The notes below the pieces were generated by a model. That model was given only the letters and a program-made list of their open reading frames with translations, was not told where the DNA came from and made no database searches. A stretch of DNA of 64,000 nucleotides, taken from Rebecca billardiae RCC1528. Taxonomy: Eukaryota; Haptophyta. Location: positions 2,976,001-3,040,000 of the forward strand of contig OZ251224.1 of assembly GCA_965240325.2 (NCBI GenBank), in the 5' to 3' direction. A program made the translations under genes and the position numbers. Positions 48,430 to 58,346 of this stretch are shown piece by piece (positions within the stretch are counted from its first letter, which is position 1; each line of letters begins with the position of its first letter).

Positions 48430-49499
48430 TAACGTGCATATGGGTTGGCGCTGCGCGTCAACTTGGGCTGGAAACCTGTTTCTGAAACGCATGATGGCAC
48501 GCCGGGCCGGTAGCCCGAGCTCGGAATTCCGACGCTGCCAACGGCGCCACAGGGGCGCAGCGGCGGGGCTGACGACGCGCGCGCGTGTGCACGTCTGACC
48601 ACGGAGTGCGCGCTGCAATGACTGGCCCGTCCGCAGCACCACGCCCCGCGCTGTGAGTGAGAGTGTGGCCCGCGCCCAAGCGAGAACGCGGGCCGGGCGG
48701 CACTCCGCCGACCTCGCCGGCCGCCGACCAGCCCGCGGCCGCCTGCTGCAGCTCGTGGAACACGTAGTCGCGCGCTCGCGCGTGGAGGGCGGACCTGCGC
48801 GTATGCGCCCGCCGGGCTTGCCGCTTCATCCGCTGGCACCGCAGTGCAGGTCGAGCCGTCCGCCGCCCACCGAGCCGGCGCCACGCCTCGCGCTCGTGCT
48901 CGAGCTGAGGCGGCGGCGTGTCGCCCGAGCCGGCGGGGTCGCGCGCGTGCGCGTGGTGGGCAGCCTCGCGCGTGCGCCCGCCGCGGGCCCCGCGTCGCTC
49001 GCTTGGCGCCGCACGCGAGCCGCTCGTCGCGCGACCGAACGAGACGTCAATCGCAAGGGCGACCCTTGGAATGGCGTGGGCTCTCCGCCTTGTCGTCCTT
49101 CACGGGACTCGTCGATGCGAGGCGCGGTTGCTCCGATGCTCGTAGTCCAATGCAAGATGATACCCGCGTGCCGCTATCAGCGCGCCCTTTCGCTGGTGAA
49201 ATGTCTAGCGAGAAAGTGACGGATCGTGTGAATGTGAAGTGTGAACTCGCGACACGACGAATGGGCCGATGCGATTCGTGCGAATGTGAGTACGCAAAGC
49301 GCCGAACGACGAGCGGTTTTTGACCGAACGACGAGCGGCTTTTGTCCTAGCGAGCGCGTAAGCGGGTACGCGAATTCCGCTTATGTGACCCGGCTACAAA
49401 CAAACAAACTGGGTGGTTAGGGGGGCGTCAAAAAAAGGGGTGCGACGGGCTGGTCCCCAGCGTGAAGTCGTGCCTTTGTTCTCGTGGGTTTCCAGAATA
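48430..49499. other. Spacer, no gene recognised
   Basis: GC-rich with scattered frames that lack domains. At 49300-49345 the phrase GAACGACGAGCGG is repeated. A poly-A stretch (AAAAAAGGGG) lies near 49430. Confidence 0.35.
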
Positions 49500-49558
49500 C
49501 TACAGTTTACTAAGGCGAATAATAAGAGACGCACACAGCTTGCTCAGGCAGGCGAGAT
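49500..49558 (+). promoter_or_regulatory. Conserved upstream module of the DUF707-like gene
   Basis: CTACAGTTTACTAAG, a 7-bp insertion, ATAAGAGACGCACACAGC, TTG, then CTCAGGCAGGCGAGATTAAT. Same order and orientation as at 46430. It ends about 145 bp before the chosen ATG at 49704. Confidence 0.58.
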
Positions 49559-49703
49559 TAATTATAAACTGCTTCGGAAAGAGTTGCACACCACGTCGTT
49601 CACGGCGCTCGGCTCTTCTCAGCGCGGCGACGCTGCTCGCGCCGTGCTGACGCTCTTTAGTCTTTGCCTCTCCGCTGCCGGGCGCTGCGGGGCACCGAGA
49701 GAG

Positions 49704-50930
49704 ATGCGGAGGCGGTGCCACCGTTCGAGCCGCGTCCTCCTGCGCGTGCTCGTGTTGCTCGCCGCGCCTATCATCATACACTGCGACGAGGCGTCGACGG
49801 GTGCGCCCCTTCCTGACCATCAGAACGCCTTCTTCTTGCCCACGCCACTAGTTGTCGCGCACGGTGGGCATGATGCCGAGCAGGAGCGATTCAACGCCCT
49901 CCTGAACCGCTCCAACGCTCAGCGCCTGGTCGTGGTGAACGCATTCGGGCGTGTTTCCACCGCGCATGTCATCGTGCACAATCTCGCCACCCACTTCGCC
50001 GATGGGTCTGCGTGGGAGCGAGTCGTCTTCGCGTACGCGGATGGCGAGCTCCTCCGCGACGCGCTCGACGCCGATCCGAGGCTCAGAGCCTCGGGTGGGG
50101 GCTGCACTGTGTTCCAGGTGCGCGGGCGGTACTGGGGTGAGTTCCTGAGCTATCTTCGCGCTGACGCTGTCTCTCGCTTCGAGCACGTCTTCCTGCTGCT
50201 CGACGACCTGCTGATGCCTGGCTCTGGCCCTCTGCGCGTGAGCATTCCGCGCCTCCTCCACTCGATGCACGCGGTCGGCGCCAGCCTCATCTCGCCAGCG
50301 ATCGAAGGCAGCGAGAAGAAGTTCACGGCGATGCGGAACCTGACCGCCAACCGCTGCATACGCCGCGTGCACACCATCGAGCTTTTTGCGACGCTCTTCG
50401 AGCAGCGCGCGTGGGCGTGTCTTGCGTCCATGCTAGACAGATCGAATGTTGGCGGCTGTGGCTACGTCGCGTGCTTTCCCAAGATCTGCCCGTCGTACCG
50501 CGCGGCCATTGACGACACGGCCGTCGCTTACCACCTCGAGCGGGAGTGGCCAAGCCAACAGGCCCTCAAACGCATGTCCGACTCAGAACGCAAGCAAGTC
50601 AAAGCACTGCGCAGTGGCAAGCTCCGCAAGCAGCTCCGAGGCGGCAAAGGAGCAGTCGGCAGTCCCGTCACAAGCGATGGTGCGCGCAGCCAATACACGG
50701 AGAAGATCATCGGGAAGACGCGCGTCAACCCGTGCTTTCAGAAGGGCTTCCCTACCGGCGCGGACCTGTGGCGCAAGCTGAACTGCACACCGGCAGGTGA
50801 TCTGCTGAGCGCACACGCCATCCCCCAGGATGCGATGCGATTGGCATGCCGCCCCGTCACCCCACGGAACATGCATCGGAGTAGTCGTAGTAGTGCGCCG
50901 CGGGCAGCCCTGAGTGTGCGTTATGCGTAG
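49704..50930 (+). CDS. Golgi-type DUF707-like glycosyltransferase
   Basis: 408 residues from the ATG at 49704, chosen because it starts a signal anchor (SRVLLRVLVLLAAPIIIHC) and follows the upstream module; the frame is open 97 codons further but runs through that module. The catalytic-type region has QRLVVVNAFGRVSTAHVIVH, WERVVFAYAD, HVFLLLDDLLMPGSG (an acidic pair like the family's DED), VGASLISPAIEGS, RRVHTIELFATLFEQRAWAC and DDTAVAYHLE. This order matches the DUF707 family of putative glycosyltransferases. The C-terminus is basic and Ser-rich. With the pyruvyl transferase-like genes it points to surface polysaccharide synthesis. Acceptor unknown. Confidence 0.7.
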   Translation: MRRRCHRSSRVLLRVLVLLAAPIIIHCDEASTGAPLPDHQNAFFLPTPLVVAHGGHDAEQERFNALLNRSNAQRLVVVNAFGRVSTAHVIVHNLATHFADGSAWERVVFAYADGELLRDALDADPRLRASGGGCTVFQVRGRYWGEFLSYLRADAVSRFEHVFLLLDDLLMPGSGPLRVSIPRLLHSMHAVGASLISPAIEGSEKKFTAMRNLTANRCIRRVHTIELFATLFEQRAWACLASMLDRSNVGGCGYVACFPKICPSYRAAIDDTAVAYHLEREWPSQQALKRMSDSERKQVKALRSGKLRKQLRGGKGAVGSPVTSDGARSQYTEKIIGKTRVNPCFQKGFPTGADLWRKLNCTPAGDLLSAHAIPQDAMRLACRPVTPRNMHRSSRSSAPRAALSVRYA

Positions 50931-51020
50931 CGCGTAGCCTGTCGCTGCGCGTGTAATGTGTATAGACTGACTCAAGTGACTGAGTATATATATATACTAC
51001 GGACCGACAAAACTACGGAG

Positions 51021-51333
51021 TGTCAGGGAACGCGTCTCGAGGCTTGACGGTCGCGAGGTCGGTCGACGGCTTCGGCTCTTGTTTGCGGTGGTGAGCTCAG
51101 CGTGTTTTGTGTGATCGGCTCATGTTTCGTTCACGAGTTTCGGAAGCATCTAGAATGCTTCCAGATGCCGCCGCCAGCCATGCTGTCCTGCTGTATTTTA
51201 GGATGAGGTTCAGGTTGATTTTGGAGGATTTTGTGCGAGCGCCGCCGCAGCGGTCGCGCCGCCACTGTGTGACTGCGAGTAAAATGTTGGATTGGAAATT
51301 GGAAATCACTGTAGATTGGCGATTCCTTTGACA
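51021..51333 (-). repeat. LTR (3' LTR in element orientation)
   Basis: 313 bp, TG...CA bounded with a short inverted end TGTCA/TGACA. I see no difference from 54172-54484. Confidence 0.92.
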
Positions 51334-51601
51334 CCCCCCCTCAATCCAATATGCGCTCGTCTGTGAGCAGGACTAAGCTTGGATTATGAGTGATTTTGGG
51401 CTTGGTATTGTTTGTGCATCTGTGTGCATGAGTGAATTGGAGTCAGTAATGGTTGCCAATGCCAGGATACGGGTCATGTGCTGGGACTTCCGTGTGACGG
51501 TTTTGGGTAACCCGAGTCAGTCCTGGGCTTATTTGCACCAAATGTTCACTCTTTGGCCTTGATTTTGGACCTTGTTATTGGGTCATGCCCTGCCTTGATA
51601 G

Positions 51602-54172
51602 TCAATCATAGGCATCCGGAGCAGGAATATCCAGGAAATGGATACGCTCCTTGGGAAATTTGTTGGCTCCCTTGTTTTTGCCTTTGTTGTAATTGTTGGC
51701 CTTGGGGCGTAGCTCTGGGTGGAGCTTCCAACACTGCTGGGCAGTATGGTTCTTGAGACCACAGTGAGTGCACCGTTTGCCGGTGTCCGAGTTATTCGGC
51801 CCGCTCTCGCCATTGGCTGGAGCCTTTTGGGCCTGAGCGGCGAAGACTTCGGCGCCCTCAAAGTCACCGCGTCGCCGCGTGCCTTGCTGATAATCGGCAT
51901 TTTGGCGTATCTTGGAATAATTTTCGGTCTCTCTCCCCTTGGTATTGTTCTGATGGAGTAGCTTCATTGAGCCGTGCCGTTTGTAGGCATCTTCCATCTG
52001 GGCCATTATCTGGTCAGTGTTATCCACACATTGCTCGGGCGTGAGCGCTCCGAAGTGCGAGATAACTGACTCGTAGACTTGGGGATGGTCGTGCATGCTG
52101 TTATACAGCTTGAAGACCAACATCGTAGCATCGTCCAGATTCCCATATCGAGATGAGCGGACTTGCTCGACGGATTTCTTGATAATGTCCGATGCGCCAA
52201 TGGGCGACACCTTTGTCGGGTATAACTTCAGGAATTCATCCCTGAGTTCGGACATAGTTGTGATCTTGAGCTCGCGCTCAAATATCTGTAGCAGCAGCGC
52301 CAGATCCAAGTAGTTCTTGGTCGGATCGCTGATGTGCAGCTTCGATTCCAGATAGGCGAATAACTGAGGCTCAATAGAGTCCTTCAGCTGCTTGAATATC
52401 GCTGCCGCAGATCGATCGTAGACCGATCCGATCTTGTTGGCGTCAGCGTTGTCAGCCCTGTATGGATCGATTTTGGCTGCGTCTTTCACCCATTTGTCTT
52501 TGGCAATGAGTTGAAAGCCGGATAGCTTGCTATCCTTGGGCTCCATTATGTCAGGTGTGACATCTGAGGATTTGCCCTTGTAGTAGGTGCTCACTTCTGC
52601 GAGTGCATCCCGTATCGCGCTGTGTACCGCGCGCTTGGATTTCAGAGCTGACTGTGTCAGCTTGTGTGTGGCGGGTGTATCCACTCCTGCCGAGGATTCG
52701 CGTGCCATGAACACACGTTCCTTCTTGGTTGGATTAGAGTCTGTGACTCCTCCTTCGATGACTATCCAGTCACGTTTCTTCGACTCAAGTGCATTGGTCG
52801 ATGTGTCGCGCGCGCTCTGTGGCGATTCGCGCTCTACCTTCGAGCGAGGAGTGACCCTCGTCGAGGCTGTGGTGCCTTCTTTGGGCTTCTTCACGCTCGT
52901 TCTGTCCAGCGGTGATGCATGTGCATCCGCGGCAGCTTCGGCGGAACACTCTTCCTTGCAAGAGTGTGGCGTTGTGATGGCTGACGCAGCTGATGCATGC
53001 GCACGCGCGTCGCGCTCGCCAACTTGGTTTTGCTGCGGCTTTGCCGTCAAGCAGGTGTATGATGCCCCCCCTGCATCGCATGCGCTTCCTACGTTCGACG
53101 CGAGTCGATACGTGCCAGACGAGGACTCTGCCGTCTCTGCGGCGGTCATCTCGCGGCTGCTTGTGTCGCTCGTGGCGAGCAGCTCGGCTTCGGAAGCCAT
53201 CGTGAGGCTGGTAATTTTGGGGTAAACGTATTTGTTTGGGTCAGGCGCATCAATAATAAATGCGGCCGCTGACTTGATGCTTGAGCTCGCTGTGACAGAG
53301 TCACGTGTCGTAGCATCTTGGAGCATAGTTTGCTCTGCCAGACCATACAGGTCGTTTGCGTCGCACTCATCGGTGCTAATGTCCTCGTTCGATCGGTCAG
53401 ACTCAGACACAGTGTCATGCGCGCGAGGCTGCAGACTGACTGCGTCGGTGGCACGACCTGCGCTGTCACAGGCGGCGGCCAGATGGCCAGCACGCGGAGC
53501 AGCGTCGGCAGGCTCGAGGGCCTCGACGGTCAAAGCGGCATCGGCGGCAGCAGCGTCGAGCGCTGCATCTGCCCCGGAACGCTTGGTGACCTCGTTCGAT
53601 GACTCGGAGGCAGCAAGGCACTCCTTGAGCTGCGGGCACTCGGCCTCGCGCTCAGCCGCGCTTGCGGGCGCCAAGTCCCGGGCGGTAGTTGTTGAGATCC
53701 CCTGCGCAACGACGTGCGTGCGGATGGAGTGGCGCGATGGCGGGGGATGCGAGCGGCAACGCTCCTCCTCACCGCGCTGTGCGCGAACCTCCTCCTCAAG
53801 GTGATCCTTGATTGACTCGGCATGAATCCGGTCAACACGCGGTGCGATCGCACTCGACGCGTGGCTGCCTGAGTACAGGTCAGCGGTGTTGCCAGGCCCG
53901 TAAGCGCTGGAGATGGGCTTGCGGAGAAGCGTGAGCTTCTCGCCTTGCCGGTTCTTCTCAGCCTGCATGCCCCTCAGGGCAGCGGCGAGGTAGTCTGGCG
54001 TGCGCTTGCGCGCGATCGCCGATGAGCCGCGCGGCATTGCCGCGCGCTCTGCCACGCCTGGCTTCAACCCAATGAGGGGAGCAACTGGGGCGGGCTGATG
54101 GCCGTTCACGTCCTTGCCGCTGTTCTCGTCGTCTCCATCCTTGCCCAAGTTCTCCCAGCACCGTGCTAGCAT
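51602..54172 (-). CDS. Gag polyprotein with CCHC zinc knuckle
   Basis: 856 residues if the ATG overlapping the last LTR base is used; MPRGSSAIARKRTPDYLAAA (residue 46) is an alternative start and would leave room for a primer-binding site. The N-terminal half is Ala/Ser/Asp-rich and disordered. The capsid-like part is helical (VYDRSAAAIFKQLKDSIEPQ, LFAYLESKLHISD, LDLALLLQIFERELK, EQCVDNTDQIMAQMEDAYKR). The zinc knuckle is CTHCGLKNHTAQQC (C-x2-C-x4-H-x4-C), followed by a Lys/Asn-rich tail. The frame is fully open, so selection on gag is plausible despite the missing pol. Its moderate GC contrasts with neighbours. Confidence 0.85.
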   Translation of the reverse strand: MLARCWENLGKDGDDENSGKDVNGHQPAPVAPLIGLKPGVAERAAMPRGSSAIARKRTPDYLAAALRGMQAEKNRQGEKLTLLRKPISSAYGPGNTADLYSGSHASSAIAPRVDRIHAESIKDHLEEEVRAQRGEEERCRSHPPPSRHSIRTHVVAQGISTTTARDLAPASAAEREAECPQLKECLAASESSNEVTKRSGADAALDAAAADAALTVEALEPADAAPRAGHLAAACDSAGRATDAVSLQPRAHDTVSESDRSNEDISTDECDANDLYGLAEQTMLQDATTRDSVTASSSIKSAAAFIIDAPDPNKYVYPKITSLTMASEAELLATSDTSSREMTAAETAESSSGTYRLASNVGSACDAGGASYTCLTAKPQQNQVGERDARAHASAASAITTPHSCKEECSAEAAADAHASPLDRTSVKKPKEGTTASTRVTPRSKVERESPQSARDTSTNALESKKRDWIVIEGGVTDSNPTKKERVFMARESSAGVDTPATHKLTQSALKSKRAVHSAIRDALAEVSTYYKGKSSDVTPDIMEPKDSKLSGFQLIAKDKWVKDAAKIDPYRADNADANKIGSVYDRSAAAIFKQLKDSIEPQLFAYLESKLHISDPTKNYLDLALLLQIFERELKITTMSELRDEFLKLYPTKVSPIGASDIIKKSVEQVRSSRYGNLDDATMLVFKLYNSMHDHPQVYESVISHFGALTPEQCVDNTDQIMAQMEDAYKRHGSMKLLHQNNTKGRETENYSKIRQNADYQQGTRRRGDFEGAEVFAAQAQKAPANGESGPNNSDTGKRCTHCGLKNHTAQQCWKLHPELRPKANNYNKGKNKGANKFPKERIHFLDIPAPDAYD

Positions 54173-54484
54173 GTCAGGGAACGCGTCTCGAGGCTTGACG
54201 GTCGCGAGGTCGGTCGACGGCTTCGGCTCTTGTTTGCGGTGGTGAGCTCAGCGTGTTTTGTGTGATCGGCTCATGTTTCGTTCACGAGTTTCGGAAGCAT
54301 CTAGAATGCTTCCAGATGCCGCCGCCAGCCATGCTGTCCTGCTGTATTTTAGGATGAGGTTCAGGTTGATTTTGGAGGATTTTGTGCGAGCGCCGCCGCA
54401 GCGGTCGCGCCGCCACTGTGTGACTGCGAGTAAAATGTTGGATTGGAAATTGGAAATCACTGTAGATTGGCGATTCCTTTGACA
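54172..54484 (-). repeat. LTR (5' LTR in element orientation)
   Basis: 313 bp, same as 51021-51333. The gag ATG begins on its last base. Confidence 0.92.
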
Positions 54485-54811
54485 CGGTACGACCGGACGG
54501 GTCACCTGACGCGCGCACTTAATGACTTATCGCGAGCCCCGCTCGCATTGGTTGTTCTGTAAGAACAAGCATGCGAGCGGAGCGAGTTTTCCGGTAGGAC
54601 ACGCGAAGTCCGGTGATTCTTACAAGGTTGATGGCCTTCCAATAGGTATCCCGAGGAATACAGTTTAGTCAGATCCCAATTGGGGCCAACGGTTTTTCGT
54701 GCAATCTGTCAGTCAACTCCCCCAGCTACGTCCCCGGGAACAGCAAGAGATGTAGTGATGATGATGATTCTAAGGTCGGATCAAGGGTCCGGAGTGTCGG
54801 ATCCCTCCTCG
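54485..54811. other. Spacer with short palindromes
   Basis: Holds GCGAGCCCCGCTCGC-type and GTTCTGTAAGAAC-type short inverted repeats (54530-54590) but no gene. Confidence 0.4.
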
Positions 54812-57008
54812 CAAGGGCTGCGAACTCTGCCGCGCCGGTGAGAGGAGGTTGGGTCAAGGGAGGTCCGGGCCGGGAGCTCCCAGCGAGCGGCCAGCGCGAC
54901 ATCACCTCAAGGTTTTTCCTGAGCGCCGGGCGGCAGCGGCGGCGAGGGCGGTGCTCCGCTGGCGGGGCGCGCACGGGGCACGGCGCTGCGGGCGCGGATG
55001 TGTCCGCAGAGCCGGCGCGTGCGGACGGGCTGTTGCGGGAGAGCATCTGGCGCCCTCCTGCGCCGCGCGCATTGCGCCACGCCTCTTTCGCCTTGACTCA
55101 GGGCAGCGCGCACATGCGCGCTGCGTCAAGGCCAGCCTTGCCGCGCCGCAGCCGACCGCACGCGCGCCGTGCGCGGCGTGGTCGGGAAGGAACGGGCGCG
55201 GCTGCCGGGCGAGATGGCGACATCACGTGCGCACGCCATGTCGTCCCGCGGCGCCGCGAAAGGGCGCGATAACGGATCCGCACAGCTGTTGACGAGTGCT
55301 GATTTCTTGCCGTGCCTGAAGCCAGACCTGAGCTCGAAAAAGATGATGAAAGTGCATCAGCGCGAGGAAAGCGTCGCACCCAGCACTTCTACATGGCCAC
55401 GTGGTGATGGACATTCATGTAAGAGTAGTCCGCGTGCCCGTCTGGCACTGTTCTGTGTCTCAATGATCGTCCCGACAAGGGTCGCGACCGCGAGGCCGTG
55501 CAGACCATTTGAGACAACTCGAAGAGGCGTGCAAACGGACCGGCGACACGCTCGTCAAGGCGTGGCGGGGCGGCATGGCGTGCGCACGTGATGTCGCCAT
55601 CTCGCCCGGCAGCCACGCCCGTTCCTTCCCGACCACGCCGCGCACGGCGCGCGCGCGGTCGGCTGCGGCGCGGCAAGGCTGGCCTTGACGCGGCGCGCAT
55701 GTGCGCGCTGCCCTGAGTCAAGGCGAAAGAGGCGTGGCGCAATGCGCGCGGCGCAGGAGGGCGCCAGATGCTCTCCCGCAACAGCCCGTCCGCACGCGCC
55801 GGCTCTGCGGGCACATCCGCGCCCGCAGCGCCGTGCCCCGTGCGCGCCCCGCCAGCGGAGCACCGCCCTCGCCGCCGCTGCCGCCCGGCGCTCAGGAAAA
55901 ACCTTGAGGTGATGTCGCGCTGGCCGCTCGCTGGGAGCTCCCGGCCCGGACCTCCCTTGGTTGGGTATCGATCTCCTGGGGCGCCGCCCTGGAGGGCGCG
56001 TGGGGTGCGCACGCCGCGTGCTCCTGCGCCCGCGGCAGCGGGCGCGGACACGGCGCGCGTGGTTGGTCGCATGCTAGACAGCACGTAGTGCCCTCCCACG
56101 CCGCGCGCCGCGCTCGCCGGCGCCCTCGCCGTGCCTCAGGCCAGCCCGCGCCCGCGCGCCGCACCAAGAGCCAGCCGTGGCCACGCGCCAGCCGCCAGCG
56201 CGCGCGCGGTGCGCGGTGCGGTCGGCGCGGGGCGGGCGCGCGCCCGGGGCGAGGCTCGTGTACGATCGGCGCGCGCCATGCCGCCACGCGCCGCCACGCT
56301 GGCGCCCGCATGGGTCGGCGCACGCGTTTTCATGCTGTCGAGTGTGCATTGGCCAAGTTTGAAAATGCTCATGTTGAGACGATCACGGGAAGGCAGCGAA
56401 GCGCGATAGACATGCGCAGACCACTGATGTGTGAACGATTGGCATCCTATGATGGCGCAAGAGTCCCCAAGTCGTCGCATTCCTCGCACTGACGCGCTCA
56501 CAGCCGCTTGTCCAAGCTCATTTCTGATGGCTGAGGAATGCTCGACGAGCACCCATCAGCAGCCGCGTGGAACGTGATCAAGCTCGTGTTCGGCGACGCG
56601 TGGCGGCATGGCGCGCGCCGATCGTACACGAGCCTCGCCCCGGGCGCGCGCCCGCCCCGCGCCGACCGCACCGCACACCGCGCGCGCGCCGGCGGCTGGC
56701 GCGTGGCTACAACTGGATCTTGGTGCGGCGCGCGGGCGCGGGCTGGCCTGAGGCACGGCGAGGGCGCCGGCGAGCGCGGCGCGCGGCGTGGGGGGGTACT
56801 ACGTGCTGTCTAGCATGCGACCAACCACGCGCGCCGTGTCCGCGCCCGCTGCCGCGGGCGCAGGAGCACGCGGCGTGCGCACCCCACGCGCCCTCCAGGG
56901 CGGCGCCCCAGGAGACATAGCCGCTGCGCCGCGAGGGCGCACGAGTTGATCGATACCCAACCTCCTCTCACTCGCGGCACTGGGAGTTAGCAGCCCTGAC
57001 CGCCCTTG
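54812..57008. mobile_element. Foldback element FB4, interrupted by FB3
   Basis: Ends are CAAGGGCTGCGAACTC and inverse GCCCTTG. The arms continue through GTGAGAGGAGGTTGGGTATC, a stretch split on the left by FB3 and intact but inverted at about 56950-56974. They then follow GGGGCGCC and a ~310-bp GC-rich section (55967-56330 with 56585-56930). Removing FB3 gives a 1.1-kb element with about 400-bp arms. The 7-bp flanks CTCCTCG and CTCCACC may be a decayed target duplication. Confidence 0.75.
54855..55959. mobile_element. Foldback element FB3 nested in FB4 (1105 bp)
   Basis: Arms of about 386 bp (54855-55240 and 55574-55959) are almost perfect inverses around a 333-bp unique loop. The ends are CAAGGGAGG and CCTCCCTTG. 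The flanks on both sides are GTTGGGT, a 7-bp target duplication (an eighth base, G, also matches). No ORF supported. Confidence 0.92.
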
Positions 57009-57031
57009 CTCCACCGGCTCGTTCCTCACGG

Positions 57032-57226
57032 TTCGGCAAGAGAGCAAGGACCCGTGAAGGTGCTTACATCAGTTGCTCGCTCCCTTCATGAGATCGGTGC
57101 GCAGTGATCGGTGAAGGAGTGAGGACTGATGATGTATGAGCTGAGGAAGCCGGACAAACACCAAGCAAGCAGTGCCGGACCGCCACGGTTCGGCAAGAGA
57201 GCAGGACCCGTGAAGGTGCTTACATC
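57032..57226. repeat. Repeat D, tandem copies 1 and start of 2
   Basis: A ~157-bp unit from TTCGGCAAGAGAGCA through CCGTGAAGGTGCTTACATCA and GATGATGTATGAGCTGAGG to CCGGACCGCC recurs at once at 57189. Copy 1 contains the empty target site of FB5 (GGTGCTTACATCAGTTGC). Confidence 0.85.
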
Positions 57227-58346
57227 CAAGGGGAGTCAGGGTACAGCACGTCCAGTTGGGCTGCAGCTGGAGCTTGGGTCCAAAAGCTTCCCGCGGCGCA
57301 GCGGCACTCGCCGCCGCCGCCGCCGTCGAGGGGCGGTTGTGGCGCGCACGGCGTGAGCCGCTGCGGGCGCTGAGGTGCGCGCGACGGCGGCGCGCCCGGC
57401 GGCGCTGCTGTAGGAGGCCACTGCCCTCCTCTCTGCCCCGCGCGCTTCGCTCGTCGTCGCCGTCTCCGCGCCTGCGACTCAGCGCGCACGCGAGCGCGGC
57501 ACCGCCCGGCCGCCGGGGCAATCTCAGCCGTGACTGCGCATGTGCGTCGCGACCTGGTCGGCCCAGCGCGCGAGGCGCGTGTGGGCGAGGTAGGGCTAGT
57601 ATGGGCGCGCGCCATGCCGCCTCGACCTTGCGCCGGTGGGCATGTCGCGGGCCTTGCACCTCTGTCGACAACGTTGACAAACATGTGGCACCCAAGCGCA
57701 GACGTCAGTGTGCACGATCGAGGCAGTAGGCGTACAGACGCCATAGTTGCAGAGCCTTTTGTGATCGTTCGAAACATACATCGTCAGTGGCTCTCGTCCA
57801 GGTCGTCTGCGCGCGGAACTGACGTTTTGACTGAGTGCCTCGAAATCGCCTCGACGATGGCCCGTGCATTGCTTGAACACAGTCCAAGCGGCCAACCAGA
57901 CACGCGTGCTCAGTCTCCTGATGTACGCTCTGATGGTTACTAGAGGCGGCATGGCGCGCGCCCATACTGGCCCTACCTCGCCCACACGCGCCTCGCGCGC
58001 TGGGCCGACCAGGTCGCGACGCACATGCGCAGTCACGGCTGAGATTGCCATTTGCCCCGGCGGCCGGGCGGTGCGGCGCTCGCGTGCGCGCTGAGTCGCA
58101 GGCGCGGAGACGGCGACGACGAGCGAAGCGCGCGGGGCAGAGAGGAGGGCAGAGGCCTCCTACAGCAGCGCCGCCGGGCGCGCCGCCGTCGCGCGCACCT
58201 CAGCGCCCGCAGTGGCTCACGCCGTGCGCGCCACAACCGCCCCTCGACGGCGGCGGCGGCGGCGAGTGCCGCTGCGCCGCGGGAAGCTTTTGGACCCAAG
58301 CTCCAGCTGCAGCCCAACTGGACGTGCTGTACCCTGACTCCCCTTG
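57227..58346. mobile_element. Foldback element FB5 (1120 bp) with 7-bp TSD
   Basis: Ends CAAGGGGAGTCAGGG and inverse CCCTGACTCCCCTTG. Arms of ~395 bp surround a ~320-bp loop. TTACATC lies on both sides (57220-57226 and 58347-58353). Joining the flanks recreates repeat D exactly as seen uninterrupted at 57059-57075. End motif CAAGGG and TSD length agree with FB3. Confidence 0.93.

Larger units (their letters stand above)
51021..54484 (-). mobile_element. Gag-only LTR retrotransposon (3464 bp)
   Basis: Identical 313-bp LTRs (TGTCAGGG ... CCTTTGACA on the plus strand) enclose a 2.8-kb interior that encodes one minus-strand gag. The sequence before the 3' LTR on the minus strand is GGATTGAGGGGGG, a good polypurine tract. 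No protease, RT or integrase is present, so it must depend on another element. The flanks are CGGAG and CGGTA, not a clean 5-bp duplication. Identical LTRs mean a recent insertion or recent gene conversion. Confidence 0.9.

Noticed and set aside
48429-49323. Several 120-190 codon frames on both strands
   Set aside because: No domain, signal sequence, or agreement between frames; typical open frames of GC-rich DNA.
51016-54489. 5-bp target duplication around the LTR element
   Set aside because: Flanks CGGAG and CGGTA share only three bases, so no duplication is claimed.
57069-57777. Open frames across FB5
   Set aside because: The same frames appear mirrored in the other arm, as expected for inverted repeats; no conserved protein.
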